A stretch of DNA of 64,000 bases from positions 33,405 through 97,404 of the forward strand of contig DJXI01000029.1 of NCBI GenBank assembly GCA_002449695.1, in the 5' to 3' direction. The translations under genes and the position numbers were made by a program. The notes under the pieces are model-generated. The model worked only from the letters and a program-made list of their open reading frames with translations. It was not told the DNA's origin and did no database searches. Source of the stretch: Verrucomicrobia bacterium UBA7008. GTDB taxonomy: Bacteria > Verrucomicrobiota > Kiritimatiellia > RFP12 > UBA1067. This document shows, piece by piece, positions 1 through 9,994 of this stretch. The stretch's first letter is position 1, and each line of letters opens with the position of its first letter.

Positions 1-154
1 GGTCTTCCATGCGAAAGAGGAGCCGGCCGCCGACGGTGCGCGCGCGCAGATACGCGATCATGAACGTGCGGACGTTGCCGAGGTGCAGCGCGCCCGTGGG
101 CGAGGGCGCCAGCCGCCCGACGTACGGTTCCCGCTCGCCGTTCGCCGCCGTCAT
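1..154 (-). CDS. Glutamyl-Q tRNA(Asp) synthetase or glutamyl-tRNA synthetase, N-terminal fragment
   Basis: Only the first 51 codons lie in the window; the gene runs off the left edge. The translated start reads [17 protein letters not shown] and then [10 protein letters not shown]. This is the class I aminoacyl-tRNA synthetase HIGH-type signature (here ALHLGN) of the GluRS/GluQ-RS family. The short lead before the motif and the LFRMED context fit the GluQ-RS paralogue, which glutamylates queuosine in tRNA(Asp), but full GluRS is not excluded because the anticodon-binding part is not visible. The ATG at 154-152 overlaps the stop codon of the upstream VWA gene as ATGA, so translation is probably coupled. 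Confidence 0.75.
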   Translation of the reverse strand, partial: MTAANGEREPYVGRLAPSPTGALHLGNVRTFMIAYLRARTVGGRLLFRMED

Positions 155-1140
155 TTCCGCCCCTGCCGCGCGAACCGTCCCTTGGAAAGCGCCGCGCCCG
201 CGATCAGGAGCGCGAGGCCGGGCACGAGAAAGATGAGATACCGTTCGGCGAGATGCGACTCCTCCTCGTTCTGCTCCTTCGCCGCGACCTGGCGCAGGAA
301 CTTGCGGTAGATCGCGCCCAGCGTCGTCTCCGCCGTGCCCGCCGTCGCGAGCGGCACGTACCGACCGCCCGACGCGGCCGAGACGGCCTGAAGCGCCGCT
401 TCCTCGAGCTTGACGATAACGGGCTTGCCGTCGAACTGCTGCACGCCCGTGCCGCTCGCGGCGGGGATCGTCGCGCCGTGGCGCGGATCGCCGATGCCGA
501 CGGTGAAGATCGGGATGCCGCGCTTCTTCGCGCGCGCGGCCGCGTCCAGCGCCTCGCCGCGCAGGTCGCCGCCGTCGGAAATGAGGATGATCGCGTTGTG
601 GTCGTCCGCCGCCGCGGGGAGCGCGTCGAGGCAGGCGTTGATCGCCGAGCCGAGCGACGTCTCGCCGCGCGGCGCGGAATCGGGCGTGAGCGACTCGAGG
701 GCGCTGCGCAGGTAGGCGCGGTCGGTCGTCAAGGGGCAGATCGCGACGCCCGTGCGGCGGAACGCGACGAGCGCGCACCGGTCGCCCGCGAGCGAATCGA
801 TCAGGTCGGCGACGTCGGCCTTCGCGCGTTCGAGCCGGTTGGGGCGCACGTCGGCGGCGAGCATCGAGCGCGACACGTCGATGGCGACGACGACGTTGCG
901 GCTGCGCGCGACGTGCTTTTCGAGCGTCTGGCCCCACTGCGGCCGCGCCGCCGCGAAGAGGACGAGCACGAGGCCGGCGAGGAGGCACGCCGTCTGCACG
1001 CCCGCGAACGGCGTCGCGGGCACGTTCAGCGTCAGCCGCGTCAGCGCCTTTTCGCGCCGCGCCTTGAGGAACGACCAGAAGAGGCCCGCGAACGGCACCG
1101 CCGCGGCCAGGACGAGCAGGACTGGAGAGACGAATCGCAT
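151..1140 (-). CDS. BatA/BatB-like membrane protein with von Willebrand A domain
   Basis: This 329-residue protein has two N-terminal hydrophobic segments (about residues 5-25 and 48-66), a von Willebrand A domain (about 83-270) and a C-terminal membrane helix (about 303-322). The metal-ion-dependent adhesion site is visible as DVSRS at residues 88-92, with a further threonine in GETSLG near 149. This is the architecture of the Bat (aerotolerance-related) proteins that usually sit beside MoxR ATPases and act at the inner membrane with the VWA domain exposed. No MoxR gene is in the window. The start lies 3 bp after the stop of the RNA methyltransferase gene, so it is the penultimate gene of the run that starts at mreB. 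Its role here is unknown. Confidence 0.8.
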   Translation of the reverse strand: MRFVSPVLLVLAAAVPFAGLFWSFLKARREKALTRLTLNVPATPFAGVQTACLLAGLVLVLFAAARPQWGQTLEKHVARSRNVVVAIDVSRSMLAADVRPNRLERAKADVADLIDSLAGDRCALVAFRRTGVAICPLTTDRAYLRSALESLTPDSAPRGETSLGSAINACLDALPAAADDHNAIILISDGGDLRGEALDAAARAKKRGIPIFTVGIGDPRHGATIPAASGTGVQQFDGKPVIVKLEEAALQAVSAASGGRYVPLATAGTAETTLGAIYRKFLRQVAAKEQNEEESHLAERYLIFLVPGLALLIAGAALSKGRFARQGRK

Positions 1141-1143
1141 GGC

Positions 1144-2001
1144 TCAGTGATCGTGCCTTCCTTCGCCGTGCCAGGGGATGAACGCGGGCACCCGGTCGAT
1201 TCCCGCCGCGAGGCGCTGGCGGACGGCCTCGTAGACGAGGATCGTCGCGGCGGCGGAGACGTTGAGCGAATCAGCGAGCCCGAGCATCGGGATGCGCACG
1301 CGCAGCTCCGCGCCGTCCATCCACTTCGCGGTGAGGCCGTACTGCTCCGCGCCGAGCGCGATCGCGACGTTGCCCGTCAGGTCGACCTCGAAATGCAGCT
1401 TCTCCGCGTGCGGCGTCGCGGCGAGGATCTTGAAGCCGTGCGCCTTGAGGAACGCGAGCGCCTCGTCGCTCGTCGCCTCGACGATCGGCACCGAGAACAT
1501 CGTGCCCGTCGACGCGCGCACGACGTTCGGGTTGTGGATGTCGGTCGTGCGGTCGCAGACGATCACCGCCGCGACCTTCGCCGCGTCCGCCGAGCGCAGG
1601 ATCGTGCCGAGGTTGCCCGGCTTCTCGATGGCCTCGGTGACGATGACGAGCGCGTTCTCGGGCAGCTTCAGGTCGGCGAGCGTGATCGCGACGTGCGGAC
1701 CGACCATCAGGAGCCCGTCCGGGCGCTCCTTGTAGGCGATCTTCTCGAAGCAGACCTTCGAGCACGTGAAGATGTCCGCGCCGAGCCGCGCGCAGTCCGC
1801 GACGAGCGCGGGTTCGTTCTCGTTCTTGAGGTAGAAGTCGGGGCAGTGGAAGAGCGCGCGCGGGCGGTAGCCGTTGTCGAGCGCGCGGCGGCACTCGCGG
1901 TAGCCCTCGACGATCATCTCGCCCGACTCCTCGCGCGTCGCGCAGCTGCGCAGCCGGACGACGTACTTCAGTTTCGGATTGCTGGGACTCGTGATTTCCA
2001 T
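1144..2001 (-). CDS. TrmH/SpoU-family RNA 2'-O-methyltransferase
   Basis: This 285-residue protein is predicted to methylate a ribose 2'-hydroxyl in rRNA or tRNA using S-adenosylmethionine. The C-terminal SPOUT domain has all three family motifs: [15 protein letters not shown] (motif 1), GAEQYGLT (motif 2) and [18 protein letters not shown] (motif 3), which forms the knotted cofactor pocket. The N-terminal part starts [15 protein letters not shown], typical of the RNA-binding substrate domain of this family. The substrate nucleotide cannot be told from sequence. An extended -10 box lies only 7 nt before the ATG, so this gene may be expressed from its own leaderless promoter in addition to read-through from lpxK, whose stop is 33 bp upstream. 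Confidence 0.88.
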   Translation of the reverse strand: MEITSPSNPKLKYVVRLRSCATREESGEMIVEGYRECRRALDNGYRPRALFHCPDFYLKNENEPALVADCARLGADIFTCSKVCFEKIAYKERPDGLLMVGPHVAITLADLKLPENALVIVTEAIEKPGNLGTILRSADAAKVAAVIVCDRTTDIHNPNVVRASTGTMFSVPIVEATSDEALAFLKAHGFKILAATPHAEKLHFEVDLTGNVAIALGAEQYGLTAKWMDGAELRVRIPMLGLADSLNVSAAATILVYEAVRQRLAAGIDRVPAFIPWHGEGRHDH

Positions 2002-2008
2002 TTCGTCT

Positions 2009-2017
2009 AGTATATCA
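2009..2017 (-). promoter_or_regulatory. Extended -10 promoter 7 nt before the TrmH-family start
   Basis: On the minus strand this reads TGATATACT, a TGn plus -10 hexamer, and the hexamer ends 7 nt before the ATG. Transcription from it would start at or next to the start codon, giving a leaderless mRNA. No convincing -35 box or ribosome binding site is present. Confidence 0.55.
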
Positions 2018-2034
2018 AATCCGGGCGGTGCGCG

Positions 2035-3219
2035 TCAGCGGCCGGCCGCCGGCGTGCGGAAGCAGATGCGGTTGATGATGCTCTGGAAGCTCTCGCCGCC
2101 GCGCAGGATCTCGATGGCGATGCGCAGGTAGAGGCAGCGTACGGGCGACGTCTCGAAGCGCGGGAAGCGCACGGCGTCCTTCTCCGTCGTCACGAGCGCA
2201 TCCGCGCCCATGTCGGCCGTGCGGTTGAGCGCGTAGAGGATCTCGCTCGCGTCGTAGCGGTGGTGGTCGGCGTAGCGCTCGCACCAGACGACCTTCGCGC
2301 CGAGGTGCCGCAGCGAATTCTCGAACCCCTTGGGCGAGGCGATGCCCGAGAGCGTGCACGTCGTCTTCCCCTTCAGCCAGTCGAGCGGAAACTCCTCGCG
2401 GCTCCAGACGTCCCTGAGCACCTTCGGCGCGTGGGTGCATTCGACGATCTCGGCCGTCCGGTTGTAGCGGCGGATCTCGGCGACGACCGCCGACGTGTCG
2501 CCGCGGCACTTCGTCAGGAAGATGATGTCCGCGCGCTTGAGGTGGCGCGCCGGCTCGCGCAGGACGCCGCGCGGCAGCAGGTTGCCGTTGCCGAAGGGAT
2601 TCGTCGCGTCCACGAGCACGACCTCGACCGAATGCTTCAGCCGCTGGTACTGGAAGCCGTCGTCGAGGATCAGCGTGTCGCAGCCGAACTTCTTGACGGC
2701 GTAGCGTCCCGCCTTGACGCGGTCGCGGTCGACGAGCACGGCGACGCCCGGCAGGTTGGACGCGAGCATGTACGGCTCGTCGCCGCCGATCGCCGCGTCC
2801 AGCAGGACGCGCCGCCCGTCGCTCACCACGAGCGGCTTCGTGATCTCGCCCGTGAACACGCGCTGGATCCACGGCGCCTCCTTGCGGCGGTAGCCGCGCG
2901 AGAGGATCGCGACCCGGCGCCCCTCGGCGGCGAGCGTGCGCGCGAAGATCTCGGTGACGGGCGTCTTGCCGGTGCCGCCGGCCGTGACGTTGCCGATGGA
3001 GATGACCTGGATGCCGAGCGGCCAGCGGCGCAGCAGTCCCGCGCGGTAGAGGAAGTAGCGGAACGAGACGACGGCCGCGAAGAGGAGCGAGAAGAGCTTG
3101 AGCACCGCGAGGAGGAGGCGCACCGGCGCCGGGTGCCCTTCGTCGGCGCCCTTCTCCTGGATGAGCCTGACGAGACTGTTCTCGAGCCGCTCGATCCCGC
3201 TCTGGCGTGCCTTGCGCAT
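2035..3219 (-). CDS. lpxK: Tetraacyldisaccharide 4'-kinase LpxK
   Basis: LpxK phosphorylates the 4' position of the tetraacyldisaccharide-1-phosphate lipid A precursor at the inner membrane. The 394-residue product has an N-terminal hydrophobic segment (about 34-60), a P-loop at [12 protein letters not shown] (residues 77-88), and the family signature [10 protein letters not shown], followed by the LPRGVLREP block. The ATG overlaps the stop of the LptD-like gene by one base (TGATG), and the preceding frame has no better start. Pairing with the LptD-like gene links lipid A synthesis to LPS export. The N-terminus is about 40 residues longer than in many homologues. Confidence 0.93.
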   Translation of the reverse strand: MRKARQSGIERLENSLVRLIQEKGADEGHPAPVRLLLAVLKLFSLLFAAVVSFRYFLYRAGLLRRWPLGIQVISIGNVTAGGTGKTPVTEIFARTLAAEGRRVAILSRGYRRKEAPWIQRVFTGEITKPLVVSDGRRVLLDAAIGGDEPYMLASNLPGVAVLVDRDRVKAGRYAVKKFGCDTLILDDGFQYQRLKHSVEVVLVDATNPFGNGNLLPRGVLREPARHLKRADIIFLTKCRGDTSAVVAEIRRYNRTAEIVECTHAPKVLRDVWSREEFPLDWLKGKTTCTLSGIASPKGFENSLRHLGAKVVWCERYADHHRYDASEILYALNRTADMGADALVTTEKDAVRFPRFETSPVRCLYLRIAIEILRGGESFQSIINRICFRTPAAGR

Positions 3220-5414
3220 CAGTGGAGCGGATTGCCGGACGACGCGCCGAGCGCGCGCAGGTAGATGAAGAAGCCGCAGTGCCACTCGTGGCGCTCGCGC
3301 GAGCCGTCGATGCGCGTGGCGGAGCCGTCGTAGCCGACGATGAAGCGGAAGCCGAGGCAGTCGGTGCGGTAGTCGAGCCAGCTGCCGATGCGGTCGAGCT
3401 CGCTGCGGCGGCAGTCCCAGCGCACGAACGGACCCCACGCGAACGCGTCGCAGATCTCGTGCTCGAACTCGACCGACGCGACCGAGAAGTCCGCCCAGTC
3501 GAACCCGTCGTGCTTCATGACGTCGCGGTCGTAGGGCGACGCGGCGAAGTCCCACTGGCGCGCGTCGCGGTGGAGGAAGGTGACGGTGTAGGCGAGCGAG
3601 CGGTCCAGCCGCTGGCGCCAGCCCGCGTCGGCGTACGCGACCTTCCCCGCGTCGGCGTCGTACTCGACGCGGGTGCGCAGCGAGATGTCGTCGCACGGCG
3701 TCCAGACGAGGCGCGCGCCCGGCAGGACGAGCGGATGCGACCGGCCGATGTTCGCCTCGCGCGGCCGCCGCGCGAGGCGGTGGTAGCGGTTGCCGTCCGT
3801 GTACGTCGTTCCGTTGAACTGGACCGCGGTGTAGAAGTCGACGTCGAGCCACGTGCGCCAGCGCCCCTTCTCGTCCACCGTCCGCAGCGCGTTGCGCACG
3901 CCGGGCGTGACGCCGTACCAGGAGTACGGCAGGTTGCGCGAACGGCCCGCGAACTGGTCGAGGTAGTCGCGCGAGGTGTCGAGCGAATCGAACACGAAGG
4001 GCCGGCGGCCCGACTTGAGCCCGGCGTAGCTCGCCTCCTGCGCCAGCGCGTCGAGGTAGGGTTCGACGAGATGGTTCCAGCGCGCATAGTCCGCGGTGCC
4101 GCGCGCGGCGAAGGTGACGCCGCTTTCGACGATGGAGCGCCACGCGCCGTCGCCCGTCGCGCCCGCGCGCCCGTACCCGTCGCGGTTCACGGTGCCCGTG
4201 TCGCTCCAGCAGGTGCCGCGCAGGCCGACGCGCGGCACGACGGCGAGGACGTCCGCGACCTTGAACGGCGCCGTCAGGCGGTGGTAGGTGTCGAAGCGGA
4301 ACGCCTGGTAGTCCGCCCACCGGCCCGGATTGTAGCGGTACGGCACGGCGGTGGAGGAGGAGCCGTAGCGGGCGTAGTCGCGGTTCAGCCAGCCGACGCG
4401 CGACGACGACTCGTAGTTGACGCCGAGGCCGAAGAGCGGCTGCGGGGCGATGTCGAAATAGACCTCCGGCAGCCGCGCGACGCCGTCGTAGAAGTCGTTC
4501 AGCGGACCCGACACGCTCACGCCCAGGCCGAAGGGATTCTCCACGTGCTCCCACGCGAGCTCGTTGGACGACGTGCCGAACACGTTGCGCGCGCTCAGCA
4601 GGTTGTCGCGCTCGAAGTCGCCGCGGAAGTGCGAGTCGCTGTAGTACGTGCCCTGCAGCCGCAGCGTGTCGCGCTCGGTGACGTCCCAGCGGTGGGCGAG
4701 CGTCAGCGCGTAGCGGTCGTCCGGCACGGAGCTGCCCCAGTTCTGGTAGTTCGAGCGGCGCGACTTCCAGCGCCGGTCGTAGCGGTCGGCGTCCTGGTCC
4801 CAGGCGTAGTAGACCTTGAACTTGCCCCGGCCGTAGTCGCCGAGCCGCCAGCCGAGCGACTGCCCGAGGGCGAGGCCGTTCTTCGTGCGCAGATCGGCGC
4901 GCGTGTTGCCGCGCAGGCCGAAATGTCCCTCCTCGAAGTCGCCCGCGAGGCGGTAGACGTACTTGGTCAGCAGGAAGGCGCCCCACCGGCCGGTGTAGCC
5001 GGGCATGACGCGCCAGCCGTAGTCGGTGTCGAGCGGATACATCCACCACGGCAGCCAGAGGACAGGCACGCCCAGGCAGTTGATCCAGACGTCGCGCACG
5101 CGGACCTCGCGCTCGCCCTCCGTGCCGTGGTAGACGGCCGAGCCGGTCGCCGACCAGTGGAAGCGGCCGGGCGCGTTGGTGCACGTCGTCACCTCCGTGC
5201 CGGGGCCGAAGACGATGTCGTCGCCGTCCTTGACCGCCAGCTGCCCGAGGAGGCTCAGGCGGCCCTGCGGCAGTTCGGCGGTCGCGTGGACGTGGCCGGT
5301 CACGACGACGTTTCCGGTCACGCGGTCGGCGGCGATCGTGTCGGCCGACAGCTTCAGTTCGGTGGCTCCCGCCGCGAGCGGCAGGACGAGCGCAAGAAGG
5401 ATCGGGTGCTTCAT
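3219..5414 (-). CDS. lptD: LptD-like outer-membrane LPS assembly protein
   Basis: The 731-residue product begins with a signal peptide (MKHPILLALVLPLAAGATEL), followed by a short OstA-like stretch (about 20-75: LSADTIAADRVTGNVVVTGHV) and a long C-terminal region rich in alternating aromatic beta strands that fits an outer-membrane barrel. The segment WINCLGVPVLWLPWWMYPLD, where a loop enters the barrel, is typical of LptD proteins outside Proteobacteria. It would insert LPS into the outer leaflet. The ATG overlaps the rng stop as ATGA, and an extended -10 box sits 7 nt upstream inside the 3' end of rng. The family call rests on architecture and on the adjacent lpxK; the LptE partner was not seen. 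Confidence 0.75.
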   Translation of the reverse strand: MKHPILLALVLPLAAGATELKLSADTIAADRVTGNVVVTGHVHATAELPQGRLSLLGQLAVKDGDDIVFGPGTEVTTCTNAPGRFHWSATGSAVYHGTEGEREVRVRDVWINCLGVPVLWLPWWMYPLDTDYGWRVMPGYTGRWGAFLLTKYVYRLAGDFEEGHFGLRGNTRADLRTKNGLALGQSLGWRLGDYGRGKFKVYYAWDQDADRYDRRWKSRRSNYQNWGSSVPDDRYALTLAHRWDVTERDTLRLQGTYYSDSHFRGDFERDNLLSARNVFGTSSNELAWEHVENPFGLGVSVSGPLNDFYDGVARLPEVYFDIAPQPLFGLGVNYESSSRVGWLNRDYARYGSSSTAVPYRYNPGRWADYQAFRFDTYHRLTAPFKVADVLAVVPRVGLRGTCWSDTGTVNRDGYGRAGATGDGAWRSIVESGVTFAARGTADYARWNHLVEPYLDALAQEASYAGLKSGRRPFVFDSLDTSRDYLDQFAGRSRNLPYSWYGVTPGVRNALRTVDEKGRWRTWLDVDFYTAVQFNGTTYTDGNRYHRLARRPREANIGRSHPLVLPGARLVWTPCDDISLRTRVEYDADAGKVAYADAGWRQRLDRSLAYTVTFLHRDARQWDFAASPYDRDVMKHDGFDWADFSVASVEFEHEICDAFAWGPFVRWDCRRSELDRIGSWLDYRTDCLGFRFIVGYDGSATRIDGSRERHEWHCGFFIYLRALGASSGNPLH

Positions 5415-7000
5415 GACTGAGAGTATAACACTTGCGAGGTGGCCGCGTCCAGTATGGAAAACGCCTCGGGGTGGCGGTGGAGCTCCGACACGAACGTCAG
5501 ACGCGTGTTGAAGCTGCGCTGGAGATCGGCGAGGATCTGGGCGTCTTCGGTGCGCAGACGCTGCATCACCTGGGGCGCGACGATGATCTTCGGCTCGAAC
5601 GGCTTCTTGTCGGCCTCGGCCTTCCGGAGCAGCGTCGTCAGCCGCCGCTGCACCTCGATCGAGATCGCCATCGGCGACTTGACGAGGCCGTGGCCCGCGC
5701 AGTACGGGCACTTCGAGGTGAGGCGCGAGAGGATCGACCGGTCCTGGCGCTGGCGCGACATCTCCAGAAGCCCGAGCTCCGAGATCTGCAGCACGTTCGT
5801 GCGCGCCCGGTCGCGCTTGAGCGCGTTCTTGAGCGCCTTGTAGACCTGCGTCTGGTGCTTGCGCGACTTCATGTCGATGAGGTCGAGGACGACGAGCCCG
5901 CCGATGTTCCTGAGCCGCAGCTGGCGCGCCACCTCCTCGACCGCCTCGAGGTTCACGTCGAGGATCGCCTCCTCCTGCGAGCCCTTGCCCTTGTAGTGGC
6001 CCGTGTTGACGTCGACCGCGATGAGCGCCTCGGTCTCGTCGATGACAAGGTAGCCGCCCGACTTGAGCGGCACCTGCCGCGCGAACGCCTCGGCGAGCTG
6101 GCGGTCGAGCCCGTAGTGGTCGAAGATGCAGCTGTCGCCGTCGTAGCGGCGGATCTTCGTGCGCGCCCGCCGCGAGATGCGCGCGCACACCTCGCGCATG
6201 TCGTTGAACGCCTTCTCGTCGTCGATGACGATCGCGTCGACGTCCTCCGTCAGCCAGTCGCGCACGACGCGCTCGCACAGGTCCGGCTCCTGGAAGATGC
6301 AGCACGGCGTGCGCAGGCGCTGGATGTTCATCTGCATCTCGTTCCAGACGGAGAGGAGGTTGCGCAGGTCCCGCGCGAACGCGCGCGCCGACGCGCCCGC
6401 GCCGACGGTGCGCACGACGAGGCCGACGTTGTCCGGCAGCGGCAGCTTGTCGAGGATCTTCTTCAGCCGCTTGCGCTCGTCGGCGTCGCCGATCTTCTTC
6501 GAGACGCCGCGGATGCGCGTGCCCGGCATCATCACGAGGTAGCGCCCGGGGATCGACAGGCTCGCCGTCACGCGCGGCCCCTTCGTCGAGATCGGCCCCT
6601 TCGTCACCTGCACGATGATCTCCGAGCCGGGCGGGAAGCGCTTGGCGATCTCGGCGTCGGAGAGGCGGTTCGACTTGCGTCCGCCGCCGCCCTTGCCCTT
6701 CTTGGGCTCCTCGTCGTCGTCGTCCAGAAGCGCGTTCTCGTCCACCGTCATGTCCCAGTAGTGCAGGAACGCGTTCTTGCTCAGGCCGATGTCGACGAAC
6801 GCCGCCTGGAGGTCGTTCTCGAGGTTCTGGATCCGCCCCTTGAAGACGCTGCCGACCAGGCGCTCGTCCTCCGGGTGCTCCACCATGAATTCCTCGATGC
6901 GGCCGTTCTCCATGACGGCGACGCGCGTTTCGAGCTTTTCGACGTTGACGATGATCTCGCGCTTCAGTTTCGAGCGCTTCAGCCATCCGAATAGGTTCAT
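5411..7000 (-). CDS. rng: Ribonuclease G/E family endoribonuclease
   Basis: This 529-residue enzyme cleaves single-stranded RNA in rRNA maturation or mRNA turnover. An S1 RNA-binding domain lies near residues 45-155. It is interrupted by an acidic then glycine/lysine-rich insert at about 93-110 (LLDDDDEEPKKGKGGGG). The DNase I-like catalytic part carries the metal-binding acidic residues in AVDVNTGHYKGKG (Asp330) and LVVLDLIDM (Asp373). The zinc-link pair is CPYC at 431-434. It ends about 95 residues later, so there is no RNase E-type degradosome scaffold. The ATG overlaps the rodA stop as ATGA and has a GGAGA ribosome binding site upstream. Its place between rodA and lptD recalls the mreBCD-rng linkage of Proteobacteria. 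Confidence 0.93.
   Translation of the reverse strand: MNLFGWLKRSKLKREIIVNVEKLETRVAVMENGRIEEFMVEHPEDERLVGSVFKGRIQNLENDLQAAFVDIGLSKNAFLHYWDMTVDENALLDDDDEEPKKGKGGGGRKSNRLSDAEIAKRFPPGSEIIVQVTKGPISTKGPRVTASLSIPGRYLVMMPGTRIRGVSKKIGDADERKRLKKILDKLPLPDNVGLVVRTVGAGASARAFARDLRNLLSVWNEMQMNIQRLRTPCCIFQEPDLCERVVRDWLTEDVDAIVIDDEKAFNDMREVCARISRRARTKIRRYDGDSCIFDHYGLDRQLAEAFARQVPLKSGGYLVIDETEALIAVDVNTGHYKGKGSQEEAILDVNLEAVEEVARQLRLRNIGGLVVLDLIDMKSRKHQTQVYKALKNALKRDRARTNVLQISELGLLEMSRQRQDRSILSRLTSKCPYCAGHGLVKSPMAISIEVQRRLTTLLRKAEADKKPFEPKIIVAPQVMQRLRTEDAQILADLQRSFNTRLTFVSELHRHPEAFSILDAATSQVLYSQS
5422..5430 (-). promoter_or_regulatory. Extended -10 box inside rng, 7 nt before the lptD start
   Basis: The minus strand reads TGTTATACT, with 7 nt between the hexamer and the lptD ATG. 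The spacing matches the other candidate leaderless promoters in the window. It could give lptD-lpxK expression independent of the upstream shape genes. Confidence 0.5.
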
Positions 7001-8163
7001 GTCTGTATCTCCCTGTGTAGTGATATGCTTTGTGTGAGTCCCAATCCGGCCATCACCGTCAAGAGGAAGGTGCGGCCCGATGAAATGAACGGCAGCGGCA
7101 GGCCCGTGATCGGCACGAGGCCCACCGACATCGCGATGTTGACGTAGATGTGCGCGAAGACGAGCGTCGAGACGCCCAGCGCGATCAGCCGGCCGCGCCC
7201 GTCGGCGGCGACGTACGCGATCCACGCGCCCGACAGGCACAGCGCCGCGAAGAGCGACAGCAGCGCGAGCGAGCCGAGGAAGCCCGTCTCCTCGGCGTAG
7301 ACGCAGAAGATGAAGTCGTTCATCGACACGGACGGCGGCAGGTACTTGAGGTGGTTCGTCTCGCCCTTGCCGATGCCCTTGCCCGCGAAGCCGCCCGAGC
7401 CGATCGAGATCATCGCCTGGCGCAGCGTGTAGCCCGCGCCCATCGGGTCCGACTCCGGGAAGAGGAACGTCTTGACGCGCTTGAGCTGGTGCTCGCGCAG
7501 AGGGACGTACCGGATGATCGCGGCGCGCCGCGCGGGGTCGACGCCCGGCTTCTCCGCCTCGTGGACGGCGCCGAGGAGCGCCGCGCCGCCGATCGCGCCG
7601 ACGGCCAGCAGGACCGCCAGCCCCCTGCGCCAGACGTTGGCGGCGATCAGCATCACGAGCGCGGCCGGCGCGAGCGTGAGCGTCGTGCCGAGGTCGGGCT
7701 CGGCCAGGATGAGCACGGAGGGAATCCCCACGAGGAGCGCGGCGACGACGAAGCCGGTGAAGCCCTCGCGCCGCCGGAAGAGCGGCTCGGCCGAGCCGAA
7801 CACCTCCGCGAAGAACGCGATGACGCAGAGCTTCGAGATCTCGCTCGGCTGGAAGAACCACAGCCACCGCCGGCCGCCGTAGATTTCGCTGCCGACGACG
7901 AGCACGAGCACGAGGAGCACGAGCGCGGCGACGTAGGCCGGCGGCGCGACGAGCGTCAGGTACTTGCGGTAGTCGGTGAAGGCGATGAGGAAGTAGAGCG
8001 CGAGCCCCAGCGCGGCCGTGCGCAGGTTCGCCGCCCACATCGCGTGGAACGCCGCGCCCTCGCGCGCCGAGCCCGCCGACCAGATGGCGACGGTGCCGAT
8101 CGCGATGAGCGCGAGCATGGCGGCGAACTGCACCCAGTTGAAGAGCAGGAGCCTACGAAGCAT
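6997..8163 (-). CDS. rodA: SEDS-family peptidoglycan polymerase RodA
   Basis: RodA is the multi-pass inner-membrane glycosyltransferase that polymerises lipid II for lateral wall growth together with PBP2. The 388-residue product has about ten hydrophobic segments and family blocks such as FQPSEISKLCVI and the long periplasmic loop with REHQLKRVKTFLFPESDP. The block FCVYAEETGFLGSLALL and the C-terminal GLVPITGLPLPFISSGRT are the usual SEDS signatures. It overlaps mrdA by 11 bp, the expected partner order, and its own stop overlaps the rng start. Confidence 0.95.
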   Translation of the reverse strand: MLRRLLLFNWVQFAAMLALIAIGTVAIWSAGSAREGAAFHAMWAANLRTAALGLALYFLIAFTDYRKYLTLVAPPAYVAALVLLVLVLVVGSEIYGGRRWLWFFQPSEISKLCVIAFFAEVFGSAEPLFRRREGFTGFVVAALLVGIPSVLILAEPDLGTTLTLAPAALVMLIAANVWRRGLAVLLAVGAIGGAALLGAVHEAEKPGVDPARRAAIIRYVPLREHQLKRVKTFLFPESDPMGAGYTLRQAMISIGSGGFAGKGIGKGETNHLKYLPPSVSMNDFIFCVYAEETGFLGSLALLSLFAALCLSGAWIAYVAADGRGRLIALGVSTLVFAHIYVNIAMSVGLVPITGLPLPFISSGRTFLLTVMAGLGLTQSISLHREIQT

Positions 8164-9994
8164 CGCGCGCCTCCTCCCGCGGATTGAAGACCGCCTTCAG
8201 GATTGCACCGACCTTCGGCGCGGCGGTGCCGCCGCCCGACTCGCCGTTCTCGATCACCAGCGCCACCGCGACCTCGGCCGCGCGCGCCTCGGCGCGCGAG
8301 GTGGCGTCGCCCTTCGCGTAGGCGATGAACCACGTGTTCTTGCGCCGCCGCTCCCGCGCGCCGACCTCGGCCGTGCCCGTCTTGCCGAGCACGTACGCGC
8401 AGACGCCCTCCGCGCCGCGCCGCCCCGTGCCCGACCGGCCGACGACCAGGCGCAGGCCCTCGCGCACGGCGGCGAGATCCGCCGCGGCGAACGGCAGCGG
8501 CCGCGCCGGCGGACCGCGGTCCGCCTTCAGGTGCGGCGTGACGAGCGCGCCCGTGCCGAGCGCAGCCGCGACGCGCGCCATCTGCAGGGGCGTGACGAGC
8601 AGCATGCCCTGCCCGATCGCCATCTGCGCGACGTCGCCCGGATACCATTTCTCGCGGTACGTCTCCATCTTCCACGTCGCGTCCGGCACCACGCCCGCGT
8701 AGTCCACCGGGAAGTCGATCCCCGTCTTCGCGCCGAGCCCGAACGCGTGCGCCGCCGACACGAGCGCGTTGGTGCCGATCTCGACGCCGAGGCTGCAGAA
8801 ATAGGGGTTGCAGCTGTCGCGCAGCGCCTCGCGCAGATCGAGCGGGCCGTGGCCCCACGTGCGCGAGCAGCGGATCGTCAGCCCCCCCCAGACGTACGCG
8901 CCGATGCAGTCGTGGCGTTCGCCGGCCGCGTGGCCCGCCGTCAGCCCCGCGAGCGCGGTGATCGGCTTGAAGGTGGAGCCGGGCGCGTAGGAGCCGCCGA
9001 CGGCGCGGTTCAGGAGCGGCTTGTCGGGATCCTTCGCCGCCGCCTCGTAGCGCGCGCGGCGGAGGACCGGCACGAAGAGATCGGGATTGAACGACGGCGC
9101 GCTCGCCATCGCCAGCACCGCGCCGTCGCGCGGATCGAGCACCACGCACGCGCCCTTCGCGCCCGCGAGCTGCGCCTCGCAGACCGTCTGGAGGTCGGCG
9201 TCGATCGTCAGCGCCAGGTCGGGGCCCTGCTGGGCGGGCACCACCACCTCGGGCACGGCGCCCGCGAAGCCGCGCGCGTCGACGGTCAGGCGGCTCTCGC
9301 CCGCGCCGCCGCGCAGGAAGCCGTCGTAGTAGAACTCGAGCCCGCTGCGGCCGCGCATCTCCAGCTCGCGGAAGTTGAAGCCCTCGTCGCCCGCGGGCGA
9401 TTCCGCGCGGTCGCGCCCGACGTAGCCGAGGAGGTGCCCCGCGAGCGGCCCGTTCGGATAGGTGCGCTCCAGCGTCTCCTCGACCGCGAAGCCCGGCAGC
9501 TGCGCACCGTCCGCGGCGGCGCCGGGCAGGCGGAAGGACTGCTCCTCGAAGCGCGCGAGCGCATCCGCGTCGATGTCGCGCCAGACCGTGAGCGGCCGCG
9601 CGAGGCTCTGGTGCAGATGGCGGCGGATGTCGCGTTCGGTGAGCGGCGACGGGCGGCCCACCACCGCCGCGACGGCGGCGATGGCGTTGGAGATCGCCTC
9701 GGCCGTCTCGTCCCAGCCCTTCCGCTTGAAGACGCCCGCGTTCAGCACGATCGACACCGACGGGCGGTTGTCGGCGAGCACCCGGCCGCGCCGGTCGAGG
9801 ATGCGGCCGCGCACGCCCGCGGTCTGGACGCGGCGCACGGACTGGCGGCGCAGACCGTCGGTCGCGTCGGCCGCGCGGTCGACCTGCACGGTCTTGAGGC
9901 GGGCGGCCAGCGTCAGGAGGCCGGCGATGAAGATCGCCGCCGCGAACCAGCAGGTGCGCGCGCCCACGGGCAGGATCTCGGCCTTAAGCTTCAT
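8153..9994 (-). CDS. mrdA: Penicillin-binding protein 2, class B transpeptidase
   Basis: This 613-residue peptidoglycan DD-transpeptidase works with RodA in elongation. One N-terminal membrane anchor (about 14-33) is followed by a PBP dimerisation domain that starts RVQTAGVRGRILDRRGRVLA. The transpeptidase domain carries the three active-site motifs: APGSTFKP (nucleophile Ser340, Lys343), SCN at 394-396, and KTG at 538-540. It overlaps mreD by 11 bp and rodA by 11 bp. Length and motif spacing are normal for the family, so the enzyme looks intact. Confidence 0.95.
   Translation of the reverse strand: MKLKAEILPVGARTCWFAAAIFIAGLLTLAARLKTVQVDRAADATDGLRRQSVRRVQTAGVRGRILDRRGRVLADNRPSVSIVLNAGVFKRKGWDETAEAISNAIAAVAAVVGRPSPLTERDIRRHLHQSLARPLTVWRDIDADALARFEEQSFRLPGAAADGAQLPGFAVEETLERTYPNGPLAGHLLGYVGRDRAESPAGDEGFNFRELEMRGRSGLEFYYDGFLRGGAGESRLTVDARGFAGAVPEVVVPAQQGPDLALTIDADLQTVCEAQLAGAKGACVVLDPRDGAVLAMASAPSFNPDLFVPVLRRARYEAAAKDPDKPLLNRAVGGSYAPGSTFKPITALAGLTAGHAAGERHDCIGAYVWGGLTIRCSRTWGHGPLDLREALRDSCNPYFCSLGVEIGTNALVSAAHAFGLGAKTGIDFPVDYAGVVPDATWKMETYREKWYPGDVAQMAIGQGMLLVTPLQMARVAAALGTGALVTPHLKADRGPPARPLPFAAADLAAVREGLRLVVGRSGTGRRGAEGVCAYVLGKTGTAEVGARERRRKNTWFIAYAKGDATSRAEARAAEVAVALVIENGESGGGTAAPKVGAILKAVFNPREEARDAS

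Noticed and set aside
3207-5420. Long open frames opposite the real genes, here and over most of the window
   Set aside because: They are arginine/alanine-rich mirror frames caused by high GC at third codon positions and show no family motifs, while the other strand encodes recognisable proteins.
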